From Amycolatopsis antarctica (GTDB lineage Bacteria > Actinomycetota > Actinomycetes > Mycobacteriales > Pseudonocardiaceae), in assembly GCF_002262875.1 (NCBI RefSeq), contig NZ_NKYE01000004.1, positions 248,001 through 312,000 on the forward strand: DNA of 64,000 nt, read 5' to 3'. Numbering within the stretch: the stretch's first letter is position 1; each line of letters starts with the position of its first letter. The notes beneath the pieces are model-generated. The model had not been told where the DNA came from. It was given only the letters and a program-made list of their open reading frames with translations, and made no database searches. This document shows positions 49,513 to 58,533 of this stretch, piece after piece. The translations under genes were made by a program, and so were the position numbers.

Positions 49513-50426
49513 CGACTGAGAAGCCCGCCGAACGGCCCGCATTCGAGACCACCGGGCTCGGCGTGCGCTACCGCCGCAACTGGGCGCTGCGGGACTGCAC
49601 CGTCTCGGTGCCCGCCGGGCGCGTGGTCGCACTGGTGGGCCCGAACGGCGCGGGCAAGACCACCTTGCTGCACACCCTCGTCGGCCTGCTGCGTCCGGAC
49701 GCGGGAGTGGCCAGGCTCTTCGGTGGCGACGTCGCATCCGACGAGAACATGTTGGCGCGCATGGCTTTCGTCGCCCAGGACAAGCCGCTCTACGACTATT
49801 TCACCGTCGCCGAGATGCTTCGCTTCGGCCGCGAGCTCAATCCGCGCTGGGACGGCGACTTCGCCCGCGCGCGCGTCAACGGGCTCGGCATTCCCTTGTC
49901 CCGCAAGGTGGGCAAGCTCTCCGGCGGACAGCGTGCCCAGGTCGCGATCACCATGGCGCTGGCCAAGCGGCCCGACCTGCTGGTGCTGGACGAGCCGCTG
50001 GCCAGCCTCGATCCGCTCGCCAGGGACGACGTGATGCGCGCGCTGATGGGAACCGTGGCGGAGACGGGCACCACTGTGCTGATGTCCTCGCACGTCGTGT
50101 CCGACCTGGTGGACACCTGCGACTGGCTGGTCGTCCTCAACGGGGGGCAGGTCCAGGTCAGCGGTGACATCGACGAACTGCTCGCCTGCCACCGGGTGCT
50201 CTCCGGGCCGGCCGGACTTGCCGAGGGCGTCGCCGGGCGGCTGTCCGTCGTGACCGGCACCAGGGGGGAACGGCAGGCAACCCTGTTGATACGCAACGGA
50301 ACCGAACCGCCGGTACTCGATCCACAGTGGACACAGCGGCCGGCGGGGCTGGAGGAGATGGTGCTCGCCTACCTGCGCAGCCCCGAGTCCGCATCGTTGC
50401 CGCGGCCGGCCGTCGTACCCGCCTGA
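49509..50426 (+). CDS. ABC transporter ATPase of the YtrA-type operon
   Basis: The 305-residue ATPase has Walker A GPNGAGKTT (about 47-55), the Q-loop AQDKPLYDY, signature KLSGGQRAQVAI, Walker B LLVLDEPLASLDP and the H-loop SSHVVSD. A C-terminal region of about 90 residues follows. It should drive the permease encoded 81 bp downstream. Confidence 0.92.
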   Translation: MTTEKPAERPAFETTGLGVRYRRNWALRDCTVSVPAGRVVALVGPNGAGKTTLLHTLVGLLRPDAGVARLFGGDVASDENMLARMAFVAQDKPLYDYFTVAEMLRFGRELNPRWDGDFARARVNGLGIPLSRKVGKLSGGQRAQVAITMALAKRPDLLVLDEPLASLDPLARDDVMRALMGTVAETGTTVLMSSHVVSDLVDTCDWLVVLNGGQVQVSGDIDELLACHRVLSGPAGLAEGVAGRLSVVTGTRGERQATLLIRNGTEPPVLDPQWTQRPAGLEEMVLAYLRSPESASLPRPAVVPA

Positions 50427-50507
50427 GCGCGGCATCACTTCCCGCGGGCACCGGCGTTCGCGCTCCCGTCGCCACGCCTGTCCGCGCACCGATCCGAAGG
50501 GACTGTC

Positions 50508-51455
50508 ATGTTGTGGTCGACCTGGCGGCAGTACCGGGCACAGTTCCTGGTCACCGCCGTCCTCCTGGTGGCACTGGGTACCGTTCTGCTCGTCAACGGC
50601 CTGCTCGCCGCGGGTGCCGTCGAGCGGGCGGCGGGCGCACCGGCCGGTTCGCAGGCGTTCGTCGACGCCCGGTCCGAGGCGCGGTCACTGTTCGCGCCGG
50701 TATCGGTTGTCGTGAGCTACCTGATCGCCGTTCCGGTGCTCGTCGGCGCGTTCTGGGGAGTGCCGCTGCTGGCGCGGGAGTTCGAGCGCGGAACGCACCG
50801 CCTCGCGTGGACCCAGAGCATGCCCGGGCATCGCTGGCTGGGCACCCGGCTCGGGATGCTGGGCGTGGCCGTCACCGCGGGCGGCCTGATCGCCGGAGTG
50901 ATGCTGTCCGCCTGGTACGGCGCGTACGACGGTCTCGGCGACGGCGACCCGTTTCGCGGCACCTCCGTGTTCCCGCTCGCCGGAATCGCCTCCGCGGGCT
51001 GGTGGCTGTTCGCGTTCGCGGCCGGAGTGGCGGCCGGGGCACTCGTGCGGCGGGTGCTTCCGGCGATGGCGATCACCCTCGTCGTCGTCGCGGCCGCTCT
51101 CGTCCTCGTCGGCGGTGTGGTGCGGCCCCACTACGCCACCCCCGAGCGCACGGTCGCCACGAGTTCGGAGAGAGTGGCGCCGGACGCGAAACTCGTCGAC
51201 ATCGTCGCCCTCTCGCCGGACGGAACCGAACGCCCCGCGCAGGGCGTCAGTGGCCTGAACGGCCGGACGTGCCCGCTGGTCAGCGGTACCTCGATCGGTG
51301 AGGAGTGCGCAGCGGGCAGCGGGCACCGGCTCGTCTACTACTCGCATCCCGCCGAGCGCTACTGGCGCTTCCAGTGGACCGAGTTCGGACTGCTGGCCGC
51401 GGGAGCGCTGGTGCTGGGCGGAATCGCCCTCTACCGAACCACCCGCCGCCGCTGA
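50508..51455 (+). CDS. ABC transporter permease of the YtrA-type operon
   Basis: The 315-residue protein starts with WSTWRQYRAQF and has about six helices; LLAREFERGTHRLAWTQSMP is the conserved cytosolic loop of this permease group. A large extracellular loop (about 210-285) holds two Cys in NGRTCP and GEECAAG, which could form a disulfide. It ends with a helix and TTRRR. Confidence 0.88.
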   Translation: MLWSTWRQYRAQFLVTAVLLVALGTVLLVNGLLAAGAVERAAGAPAGSQAFVDARSEARSLFAPVSVVVSYLIAVPVLVGAFWGVPLLAREFERGTHRLAWTQSMPGHRWLGTRLGMLGVAVTAGGLIAGVMLSAWYGAYDGLGDGDPFRGTSVFPLAGIASAGWWLFAFAAGVAAGALVRRVLPAMAITLVVVAAALVLVGGVVRPHYATPERTVATSSERVAPDAKLVDIVALSPDGTERPAQGVSGLNGRTCPLVSGTSIGEECAAGSGHRLVYYSHPAERYWRFQWTEFGLLAAGALVLGGIALYRTTRRR

Positions 51456-51483
51456 GGCGCGCCGAACGCGGGCCGGTTGCGCC

Positions 51484-53865
51484 CTAGTTGTGCGGTTCGG
51501 GGTGCTGCACGGCGGGTGACCGGCTCAGGGCCGACAGGTCGGGAAACAGGGGGACCTGCTCGGCCGAAGGGGTGGCGGGCCGTCCGGGGCGGAGGAGCCC
51601 GGCGGCCATCGCCACCGCGCGGTCCCACTCCGGGTCGGCGAGGTAGTCGGCGTGCTTGAGCACACCGGCCGCCCACCGGTGACCCGGAGTGGGGCCGCGG
51701 ATCGGGTCCGGGAGCCAGTGGTCGCCGCCCAGCACGAGCGCGCCGGCGGGACCCTCCGCCGCGGGCCGCACCGGACCGACGGTGCCGTCCGGCAGGTAGC
51801 CGACGCCGTGCAGCCTGCCGTCGACGACCTCGTGCCGCCAGGTGGTGGCCCCGCCGCCGAAGGTGTCCGTGCCGCGGCACAGCCCGCGCCAGCGTCCACC
51901 GAGCAGTCCGTGCAGTTCGGCGAGCGAGCGGTGGCCGAGTACCGAGGGGAACGCGCGTTCGTACCCCCACTGCAGGGGGGAACCGGCCGTCAGCACGCCG
52001 ACCCGTTCCCGGTCGCGCTCCGGCAGGGTGGCCATCAGCCGGGCCGCCGTGACCACCGCGAGCAGGCCGCCGATGTGATAGCCGGCGAGGACGACGCGGG
52101 TGTTCGGCTCGGCGAGGTGCTCCTTGGTCCTGGCCGCCAGTTCCGGCACGACCTTCAGCGCATAACAGGGCGGGACGGTCGGGTGCGCCGCTCGCGGCCA
52201 GAAGCACACCAGATCGGCCAGCGCGCCGAGGTGCCTGCTGCGTTCCGGGCCGGTCGCCGCCGTGTAGATGACGCGCACCAGACCCGCCGCCAGCGCGCCG
52301 AGTGCCAGCACGCCCACCGTGGAGAGCTGGTCGAGCCAGGACGGCAGCTCGCCGAGGCCGAGCCGGACCACGACGAGCGCGAGCGCCCCCGCCGACATCG
52401 CCATCGCCTGCGTGATGGCGAAGCGGTGCAGGTTCCGGCGTTCCCAGCTCGACCGGGCCCAGGCCGCGGCCGCTTCGCGTCGGTCGCCCGCGCCGGGCTG
52501 CATCAGCTTCACCACGTCCGGCACGCCACGGCGCAACCGGCGCAGCGGCACCGCCACCCCGAACATGTACAGGGCCTGCAGCACGGCGAAGAGCAGTCCC
52601 GCGCCCCACAGGATGGCCATCAGCTCGTAGCTCGCGGGCAGCCGCAGCTCGTCGGTACCGATCAGCTTCCTGGCCGCGATCCCCAGCCCGGCACCGAACC
52701 CGCCGCCGAGCAGCCCGGCCAGTGCCAGCGCGGGGGCCGCCGCCCAGCCACCCGCCCACGGTCGCAGCCTGCGCGGCAGCGCACGCCAGGAGGGCCTGGC
52801 CAGCAGCGCCGCCGGGACGAGCAGCACGGCGAAGAGCACGCACACCACCAGCAGCGTCGCCCCGATGCCCTCGACGGTGCCGTCCGCCCCGGCCAGCGGG
52901 CGGGTGGCCGGGCGGGCCACCGGCAACGGCGTCCGGTCCACGGCCACGGCAACGACCAGCGCGACCGAGAGCGTCAGCAGGATCCGCCGGGGCCACGCCC
53001 CGAGCACGGCAGGCCCGCCCGCGTCGTTGGCAAGCGCGGCCACCAGCGACACGGCCAGCAAGCCCAGCGCCACCGACCAGGCGACCACGCCGAACGCCCC
53101 GTCCGGCACCTGGAACGGGCCGCCGAGCGGGAGCAGCGCCACGCACGCCAGCGCGACGACGGCGTGCAGGCAGCGCAGGGCGGGGACGTCTGCGCGGGCT
53201 CGCAGGCCGTCGCCGGGAAGCCGCGCCGAATGGTCGCCGGGCGGGTCTTCGGCATGCACCGGCCAGTCCGCCCCGGACACCCGGTACAGCACCGAGATCA
53301 CCAGCAGTAGCGGCAGTATCCCGATCGTCGTGCGCACCCAGTCTGTTTCGCGCAGCCAGGAGGGCGCGTCCGGCAGGCAGGCCGCGCCGGGGGCCAGGCA
53401 CTGCGCGGCGAGCAGGTCGAGGCTGATCACCGCGAGTTGGCTGATCAGCAGCATCGTCAGCAACAGGGCCGCGACGCGCAGCAGGCCCCGGCAGGCGGCG
53501 CCGAGCACCCGCGCCGTCCGGCTCGCGTCCGGCACCGGCGGCAGCATCCAGAACGCGACGTTCGCCAGGGAGAAGGGGAAGAGCAGCGCCCAGGTCGCCT
53601 TCGCCGCCCCGCCGGAGGTCATCCCGTTCCACAGGTAGCCCTCCAGCGTGCGCGGCATCGAACGGCCGAGCGCCTGCAGCACCGGGCCGGGAGCGGGCCT
53701 GCGCAGCCGGTCGGCGGGGCGCACCACCCTGCCCACGCCGTCACCCGCCACGTCGACGGTGGTGACCGAGTCGAGCAGTGACCCACCACCGGACTCGCCA
53801 CCCGAGCCGATCAGTCCGGGCACGCGCAACTCGACCACGCGGGTGTCGGGACCGGGAAATGGCAC
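51484..53865 (-). CDS. large membrane protein with degenerate alpha/beta-hydrolase domain
   Basis: The 793-residue protein has an N-terminal cytosolic stretch naming a possible hydrolase-like segment ([13 protein letters not shown]), then roughly eight to ten membrane helices (about 90-540), and a C-terminal soluble domain. In the latter [14 protein letters not shown] stands where lipase-like folds have GxSxG; the nucleophile position is His, so it is probably not catalytic by the usual route. Lipase-like context HEVV and GDHWLPDPI is also present. Similar proteins occur in Streptomyces and Pseudonocardiaceae with unknown function. Start ATG 53865. Confidence 0.7.
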   Translation of the reverse strand: MPFPGPDTRVVELRVPGLIGSGGESGGGSLLDSVTTVDVAGDGVGRVVRPADRLRRPAPGPVLQALGRSMPRTLEGYLWNGMTSGGAAKATWALLFPFSLANVAFWMLPPVPDASRTARVLGAACRGLLRVAALLLTMLLISQLAVISLDLLAAQCLAPGAACLPDAPSWLRETDWVRTTIGILPLLLVISVLYRVSGADWPVHAEDPPGDHSARLPGDGLRARADVPALRCLHAVVALACVALLPLGGPFQVPDGAFGVVAWSVALGLLAVSLVAALANDAGGPAVLGAWPRRILLTLSVALVVAVAVDRTPLPVARPATRPLAGADGTVEGIGATLLVVCVLFAVLLVPAALLARPSWRALPRRLRPWAGGWAAAPALALAGLLGGGFGAGLGIAARKLIGTDELRLPASYELMAILWGAGLLFAVLQALYMFGVAVPLRRLRRGVPDVVKLMQPGAGDRREAAAAWARSSWERRNLHRFAITQAMAMSAGALALVVVRLGLGELPSWLDQLSTVGVLALGALAAGLVRVIYTAATGPERSRHLGALADLVCFWPRAAHPTVPPCYALKVVPELAARTKEHLAEPNTRVVLAGYHIGGLLAVVTAARLMATLPERDRERVGVLTAGSPLQWGYERAFPSVLGHRSLAELHGLLGGRWRGLCRGTDTFGGGATTWRHEVVDGRLHGVGYLPDGTVGPVRPAAEGPAGALVLGGDHWLPDPIRGPTPGHRWAAGVLKHADYLADPEWDRAVAMAAGLLRPGRPATPSAEQVPLFPDLSALSRSPAVQHPEPHN

Positions 53866-54022
53866 GGAAGAATTCTCCCTCGCTGGGACATCCGCGGGGC
53901 CGCCCCCGCCGGACGACGCGGCCCGCGAACTGCGGAAACCTGTGTCCTCACCCGATCGTGCTCACGTGACGACCGATCGACGGTACTGTTCAGCTCTCGA
54001 CAAGCCATGGAGGAAACACCGT

Positions 54023-55495
54023 ATGCCCCCCGAAAGCGTTGCCGCGCGCCTGCAGACCGTGGGCGGGCTCGATTTCGCCGTCGCCGACCTCGCAGAGGCG
54101 GAGTTCGGCCGCAAGGAGATTCGCCTGGCCGAGCACGAGATGCCCGGCCTGATGGCGCTGCGCCGAGAGTACGCGGACGTCTATCCGCTGCGCGGTGCGC
54201 GCGTCGCCGGTTCGCTGCACATGACCGTGCAGACGGCAGTGCTGATCGAGACCCTGGTGGCGCTGGGCGCCGAGGTGCGCTGGGCGTCGTGCAACATCTT
54301 CTCGACCCAGGACCACGCGGCCGCGGCCGTCGTGGTGGGCCCGTACGGAACGCCGGAGGAGCCGAAGGGCGTCCCGGTGTTCGCGTGGAAGGGCGAGTCG
54401 CTCGAGGAGTACTGGTGGTGCACCGAGCGGATGCTCACCTGGGACGGCGAGGGTCCCAACATGATCCTCGACGACGGTGGCGACGCGACGATGCTGGTGC
54501 ACAAGGGCACCGAGTTCGAGAAGGCCGGCGTGGTGCCGTCCGCGGACGAGAACGACCCCGAGGAGTACCAGGTCTTCCTCGGCCTGCTGGCCGAGTCGCT
54601 GGCCGCCGACGCGGGCAAGTGGACGAAGATCGGCGAGGGCGTACTCGGCGTCACCGAGGAGACCACCACCGGCGTGCTGCGGCTCTACCAGCTCGCCGCC
54701 GCCGGTGAGCTGCTGTTCCCGGCGATCAACGTCAACGACGCCGTGACCAAGTCCAAGTTCGACAACCGTTACGGCATCCGGCACTCGCTGATCGACGGCA
54801 TCAACCGCGGTACCGACGTGCTGATCGGCGGCAAGGTCGCCGTCGTCTGCGGTTACGGCGACGTCGGCAAGGGCGCGGCGGAGTCGCTGCGCGGCCAGGG
54901 CGCCCGCGTGGTGGTCACCGAGATCGACCCGATCTGCGCGCTGCAGGCGGCGATGGACGGCTACCAGGTGCGGACGCTGGAGAACGCGCTGCCCGAGGCC
55001 GACATCGTGATCACCACGACCGGCAACAAGGACGTGGTGACCGTCGAGCACATGGCCTCGATGAAGCACCAGGCGATCCTGGGCAACATCGGTCACTTCG
55101 ACAACGAGCTCGACATGGCCGGTCTTGCCCGCTACCCCGGCATCAAGCGGATCGTCATCAAGCCGCAGGTCGACGAGTGGATCTTCCCGTCCGGCCGGAC
55201 GATCCTGGTGCTCTCCGAGGGCCGCCTGCTCAACCTGGGCAACGCCACCGGCCACCCGTCCTTCGTGATGTCGAACAGCTTCTCCAACCAGGTGATCGCC
55301 CAGGTCGAGCTGTTCACCAAGCACGAGGAGTACGACAACGAGGTGTTCCGGCTGCCGAAGAAGCTCGACGAGAAGGTCGCCAAGATCCACCTCGACGCGC
55401 TCGGCGGCGAGCTGACCAAGCTCACCAAGGACCAGGCCGAGTACATCGACGTCGACGTCGAGGGCCCCTACAAGTCCGACCACTACCGCTACTGA
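54023..55495 (+). CDS. ahcY: S-adenosylhomocysteine hydrolase
   Basis: The 490-residue enzyme has [37 protein letters not shown], the NAD-binding [10 protein letters not shown] (about 275) and the C-terminal DHYRY with the NAD-contacting Lys/Tyr. It splits SAH to adenosine and homocysteine, tetrameric in the cytosol. GGAGGAAA precedes ATG 54023 by 6 bp. The 157-bp leader shows no SAH riboswitch that I can recognise. Confidence 0.97.
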   Translation: MPPESVAARLQTVGGLDFAVADLAEAEFGRKEIRLAEHEMPGLMALRREYADVYPLRGARVAGSLHMTVQTAVLIETLVALGAEVRWASCNIFSTQDHAAAAVVVGPYGTPEEPKGVPVFAWKGESLEEYWWCTERMLTWDGEGPNMILDDGGDATMLVHKGTEFEKAGVVPSADENDPEEYQVFLGLLAESLAADAGKWTKIGEGVLGVTEETTTGVLRLYQLAAAGELLFPAINVNDAVTKSKFDNRYGIRHSLIDGINRGTDVLIGGKVAVVCGYGDVGKGAAESLRGQGARVVVTEIDPICALQAAMDGYQVRTLENALPEADIVITTTGNKDVVTVEHMASMKHQAILGNIGHFDNELDMAGLARYPGIKRIVIKPQVDEWIFPSGRTILVLSEGRLLNLGNATGHPSFVMSNSFSNQVIAQVELFTKHEEYDNEVFRLPKKLDEKVAKIHLDALGGELTKLTKDQAEYIDVDVEGPYKSDHYRY

Positions 55496-55501
55496 CGCGC
55501 T

Positions 55502-55539
55502 CGGCGGTGACGGGCGGCTTCACCCGCCCGTCACCGCCG
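55502..55539. terminator. bidirectional terminator between ahcY and the HTH gene
   Basis: Perfect 16-bp arms (55502-55517, 55524-55539) with a CTTCAC loop, between converging stop codons. Confidence 0.88.
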
Positions 55540-55546
55540 GCGAAGG

Positions 55547-56509
55547 TCAGGTCCACTCCACGGCGACCCCGGCCAGGCCGGGAGCGCTGTCGTGGAAGAA
55601 GGCGCTGGTCACCCCGCGCACGTCGCAGGGAAGGTCCTCGGATTCCGAGGGCTGCGCTCCGCCGTGCGGACGGAACTGCCGGGTGCACCGGGCGGGCAGG
55701 GCCAGCGCGTCGAACTGCAACTGCAGCAGGAACGTCGAGCAGCCGTAGCGGAAGATCCGGTGGTAGCCGGGGGAGACCCCGCCGGAGGAGTCGAACACCT
55801 CGTAGCTGAACACGTGCACGTCGCCCTCGGCGAGCTTCCGGTCGAACAGCAGCTCCACGGCCAGCGTCTGCTCCCCGGCCCGGCGGCGGATCCGGCCGGT
55901 GCGGCAACCCTCGCCGGTGTTGAAGGTGACGTCCTCGATCCGGCAGCCGTCGTCGCCGTTGTAGACCATCACGTACCGGTCCGGGCCGTTCTTGCGCGCC
56001 CTGGTGACCAGCCTGGTGACCAGCTTCTCCTCACGCTGCTGCGCGTCGAAGGTGCACGTGTCGTGCACGAACATGATCTCCAGGTCGGCGTTGCCCGCCA
56101 TCGTTCCCGGGTCGCCCAGTTCGGTGAGCAGGCGCTCGGCCGCGGGCCCCGTCTGGTCCGGGTGCAGGTAGGTGAACGAGGGGGCGACCCGGTTGTCCCT
56201 GGTCCGCTCCCCGCGCTGGCCGATCAGCACGACCAGGCTGTCCTCCGGCAGGTCCAGCACCGATTCCAGCGCCCGGACGGCCGGCACCGCCTTCGGCACC
56301 TCGGGGTGCCGGATCCCGCGCTGCCAGTAGCTCAGCGTGGACAGGCCGATGTGCACCCCGCGGTGTTCCAGGTGCGCGCGGATCCGGGCGAGCGAAAGCC
56401 CCCGCCGGGCGATCGCGAGGCGCAGCACCTCGTGGAAGTCGCCCGTGAGGGCGGGTTCACCCTGGCCGGGTTCGTCGTTCACTCGCTGTGCCACCGGTTG
56501 TCCTTCCAC
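55547..56509 (-). CDS. XRE/HTH-type transcriptional regulator with beta-rich C-terminal domain
   Basis: The 320-residue protein has an N-terminal HTH (about 25-85: RRGLSLARIRAHLEHRGV, LSTLSYWQRGIRHPEV) and a C-terminal region from about 120 with many beta strands (TCTFDAQQREEK, RYVMVYNGDDG, TFLLQLQFDAL). The family occurs widely in Streptomyces and relatives without known ligand. GTG 56494 has a better Shine-Dalgarno (GGAAGGA) than GTG 56509. It is divergent from the 56771 gene; palindromes lie between. Confidence 0.78.
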   Translation of the reverse strand: MEGQPVAQRVNDEPGQGEPALTGDFHEVLRLAIARRGLSLARIRAHLEHRGVHIGLSTLSYWQRGIRHPEVPKAVPAVRALESVLDLPEDSLVVLIGQRGERTRDNRVAPSFTYLHPDQTGPAAERLLTELGDPGTMAGNADLEIMFVHDTCTFDAQQREEKLVTRLVTRARKNGPDRYVMVYNGDDGCRIEDVTFNTGEGCRTGRIRRRAGEQTLAVELLFDRKLAEGDVHVFSYEVFDSSGGVSPGYHRIFRYGCSTFLLQLQFDALALPARCTRQFRPHGGAQPSESEDLPCDVRGVTSAFFHDSAPGLAGVAVEWT

Positions 56510-56631
56510 CTCGAGCCACCTTGAGCGGGGGCGCCGGCCCCGGTGAACGGCGCGGAACGTTCACGTCAGCGGGATGCGAAGCGTATCCGAGGATCGCCTG
56601 GTACACGGCCGTCACCTCCGGATCAGGCTGT

Positions 56632-56661
56632 CGTTCCGCGTTCCGCTGTGAACGCGGAACG
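56632..56661. promoter_or_regulatory. 10-bp inverted repeat in the divergent intergenic region
   Basis: CGTTCCGCGT and ACGCGGAACG flank 10 bp. A related GCGGAACGTT is at 56551. Separately, CACCTTGAG (56518), CTCAAGGTG (56705) and CACCTTG (56728) form a second family. One of these is probably the site of the adjacent HTH regulator. Confidence 0.5.
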
Positions 56662-56770
56662 CTCCGGACCTCTCGGACACCACCTTGCCGTTCGTTCGCC
56701 GACTGCTCAAGGTGACTTGCGCAGGGCACCTTGCGTGCGGGCCGGTGGCCCCGAGAAGAGGAGGGCCGAC

Positions 56771-56953
56771 ATGCGGTTGATCTCGACCGTGCTGACCGTC
56801 CCCGGCGACGCGGAGCCGATGGTCCAGACCCCCGTATGGACCACGGTCGTCATGCTGGCCGCACTCTTCGTCATGGTCGCCCTGCTGCTGCGGTTCGCAG
56901 TACGTTTCGGCTCGCGCTCCCTGGTCCCCGAACCGACGGACACGCGCGACTGA
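56771..56953 (+). CDS. 60-residue single-pass membrane protein
   Basis: The protein has an N-terminal polar region, one transmembrane helix (about 23-44, VVMLAALFVMVALLL) and a short tail LVPEPTDTRD. GGAGG lies 6 bp before the ATG. No family is recognised. It precedes tmk by 81 bp and may be expressed with the divergent HTH regulator. Confidence 0.65.
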   Translation: MRLISTVLTVPGDAEPMVQTPVWTTVVMLAALFVMVALLLRFAVRFGSRSLVPEPTDTRD

Positions 56954-57034
56954 ACGGCGCGGGCGGCGGGCTCCGGGCCGGGCGGCGCGGGCCCGCCGTT
57001 CCCGCACGGCGGACGGCTTCGTATCGTTGCCCCC

Positions 57035-57691
57035 ATGGGGCGGCTGGTGGTCATCGAAGGGCTCGACGGCGCGGGCAAGCGCACGCTCGCCGAGGCGCTG
57101 ACCCGGGCGCTGCACGAGGCGGGCGCCTCCGTCGCCGCGCACGCTTTTCCCCGCTACGGGCGCAGCGTGCACGCCGACCTGGTCCGCGAGGCACTGCACT
57201 CGGGACACGGCGACCTCGGTGGTTCCGTCTACGGCATGGGCCTGCTCTACGCGCTCGACCGCCGTGATGCCGCCGGGGACATCCGCGCCGACCTGGCGAG
57301 CCACGACGTCGTGCTGCTGGACCGCTACGTCGCCTCGAACGCCGCCTACCAGGCCGCCCGCCTGCACCAGGACGCCGAGGGCGAGGTCGTCGGCTGGGTG
57401 CGTGAGCTGGAGATCGAGCGTTTCGGCCTTCCGGTCCCGGACACGCAGCTCCTGCTTCGCGTGCCCTTCGAGGTGGCGGCGGACCGGGCACTGAGCCGGG
57501 CGGGCAGCGAGGCCGGGCGGGAACGGGACGTGTTCGAGTCTGACGACGCCCTCCAGCGCCGCTGCGCGGCGGTGTACGACCAGCTCGCGGCCGCGTCCTG
57601 GCTCTCCCCGTGGCACCCCGTGGACGGTGTGTCCACTGTAGACACCACCGCGCTGGCCGGTGCCCTGCTGGCCACACCCGCGGTGCACTGA
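57035..57691 (+). CDS. tmk: dTMP kinase
   Basis: The 218-residue kinase has the P-loop GLDGAGKRT (Arg after Lys is typical of the mycobacterial group), DRYVASNAAYQ as the DRY motif and a short lid region with RGS-like RAGSEAGRERD. It phosphorylates dTMP. The order tmk-mtrA-mtrB-lpqB equals that of mycobacteria. ATG 57035 has no clear Shine-Dalgarno. Confidence 0.92.
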   Translation: MGRLVVIEGLDGAGKRTLAEALTRALHEAGASVAAHAFPRYGRSVHADLVREALHSGHGDLGGSVYGMGLLYALDRRDAAGDIRADLASHDVVLLDRYVASNAAYQAARLHQDAEGEVVGWVRELEIERFGLPVPDTQLLLRVPFEVAADRALSRAGSEAGRERDVFESDDALQRRCAAVYDQLAAASWLSPWHPVDGVSTVDTTALAGALLATPAVH

Positions 57692-57848
57692 CCCCCCGCG
57701 GCGCCCCGGAGAGCCCTGCCGGGTCTCGTGCGGCCTGGCCGCCCGGTCCGGGGAGGTGATCGTCCGACCGGGGGAAGCGGGGCGTCCGGCCGCACCTGAT
57801 CGCCGGGTCGTGCGCATGCGCGCGGTCCGGCAGTGCGAACATGTGTAC

Positions 57849-58526
57849 ATGAAGGCACGTGTTCTGGTGGTCGACGACGACCCTGCGCTCGCGGAGATGC
57901 TCACCATCGTGCTGCGTGGGGAGGGCTTCGACACCGCTGTGGTCGCCGACGGTTCCCGCGCGCTCCCCGCGCTGCGGGAGCTCAAACCCGATCTCGTGCT
58001 GCTCGACCTGATGCTGCCCGGGATGAACGGCATCGACGTCTGCAAGGCCATCCGCGCCGAGTCCGGCGTGCCGATCGTCATGCTCACCGCCAAGAGCGAC
58101 ACCGTCGACATCGTGCTGGGCCTCGAGTCCGGCGCGGACGACTACGTGGTGAAGCCGTTCAAGCCGAAGGAGCTGGTCGCCCGGGTGCGCGCCCGGATGC
58201 GCCGCACCGAGGCCGAGCCCGCCGAGTCGCTGGCGATCGGCGACCTCACCATCGACGTGCCCGGCCACGAGGTCACCAGGGAGGGCAAGGCCATCCCGCT
58301 GACCCCGCTCGAGTTCGACCTGCTGGTCGCGCTGGCCCGCAAGCCGCGCCAGGTCTTCACCCGCGAGGTACTGCTCGAGCAGGTCTGGGGTTACCGGCAC
58401 GCCGCCGACACCCGGCTGGTCAACGTGCACGTCCAGCGCCTGCGCTCCAAGGTCGAGAAGGACCCGGAACACCCCGAGGTGGTGTTGACGGTGCGCGGCG
58501 TCGGGTACAAGGCCGGCCCGCCGTGA
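57849..58526 (+). CDS. mtrA: response regulator MtrA
   Basis: The 225-residue OmpR-family regulator starts MKARVLVVDDDPALAEML as MtrA proteins do, with phospho-acceptor Asp in LLDLMLPGMNG, Lys in VKPFKPKE and a winged helix ending TVRGVGYKAGPP. MtrA controls cell division, wall turnover and replication genes. ATG 57849 is chosen over an in-frame ATG at 57816. mtrB follows after 7 bp. Confidence 0.96.
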   Translation: MKARVLVVDDDPALAEMLTIVLRGEGFDTAVVADGSRALPALRELKPDLVLLDLMLPGMNGIDVCKAIRAESGVPIVMLTAKSDTVDIVLGLESGADDYVVKPFKPKELVARVRARMRRTEAEPAESLAIGDLTIDVPGHEVTREGKAIPLTPLEFDLLVALARKPRQVFTREVLLEQVWGYRHAADTRLVNVHVQRLRSKVEKDPEHPEVVLTVRGVGYKAGPP

Positions 58527-58533
58527 TCCGGCG

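Noticed and set aside
54001-54022. SAH riboswitch before ahcY
   Set aside because: The leader lacks the conserved GAGGAGCGCTGC-type core; only a normal Shine-Dalgarno is seen.
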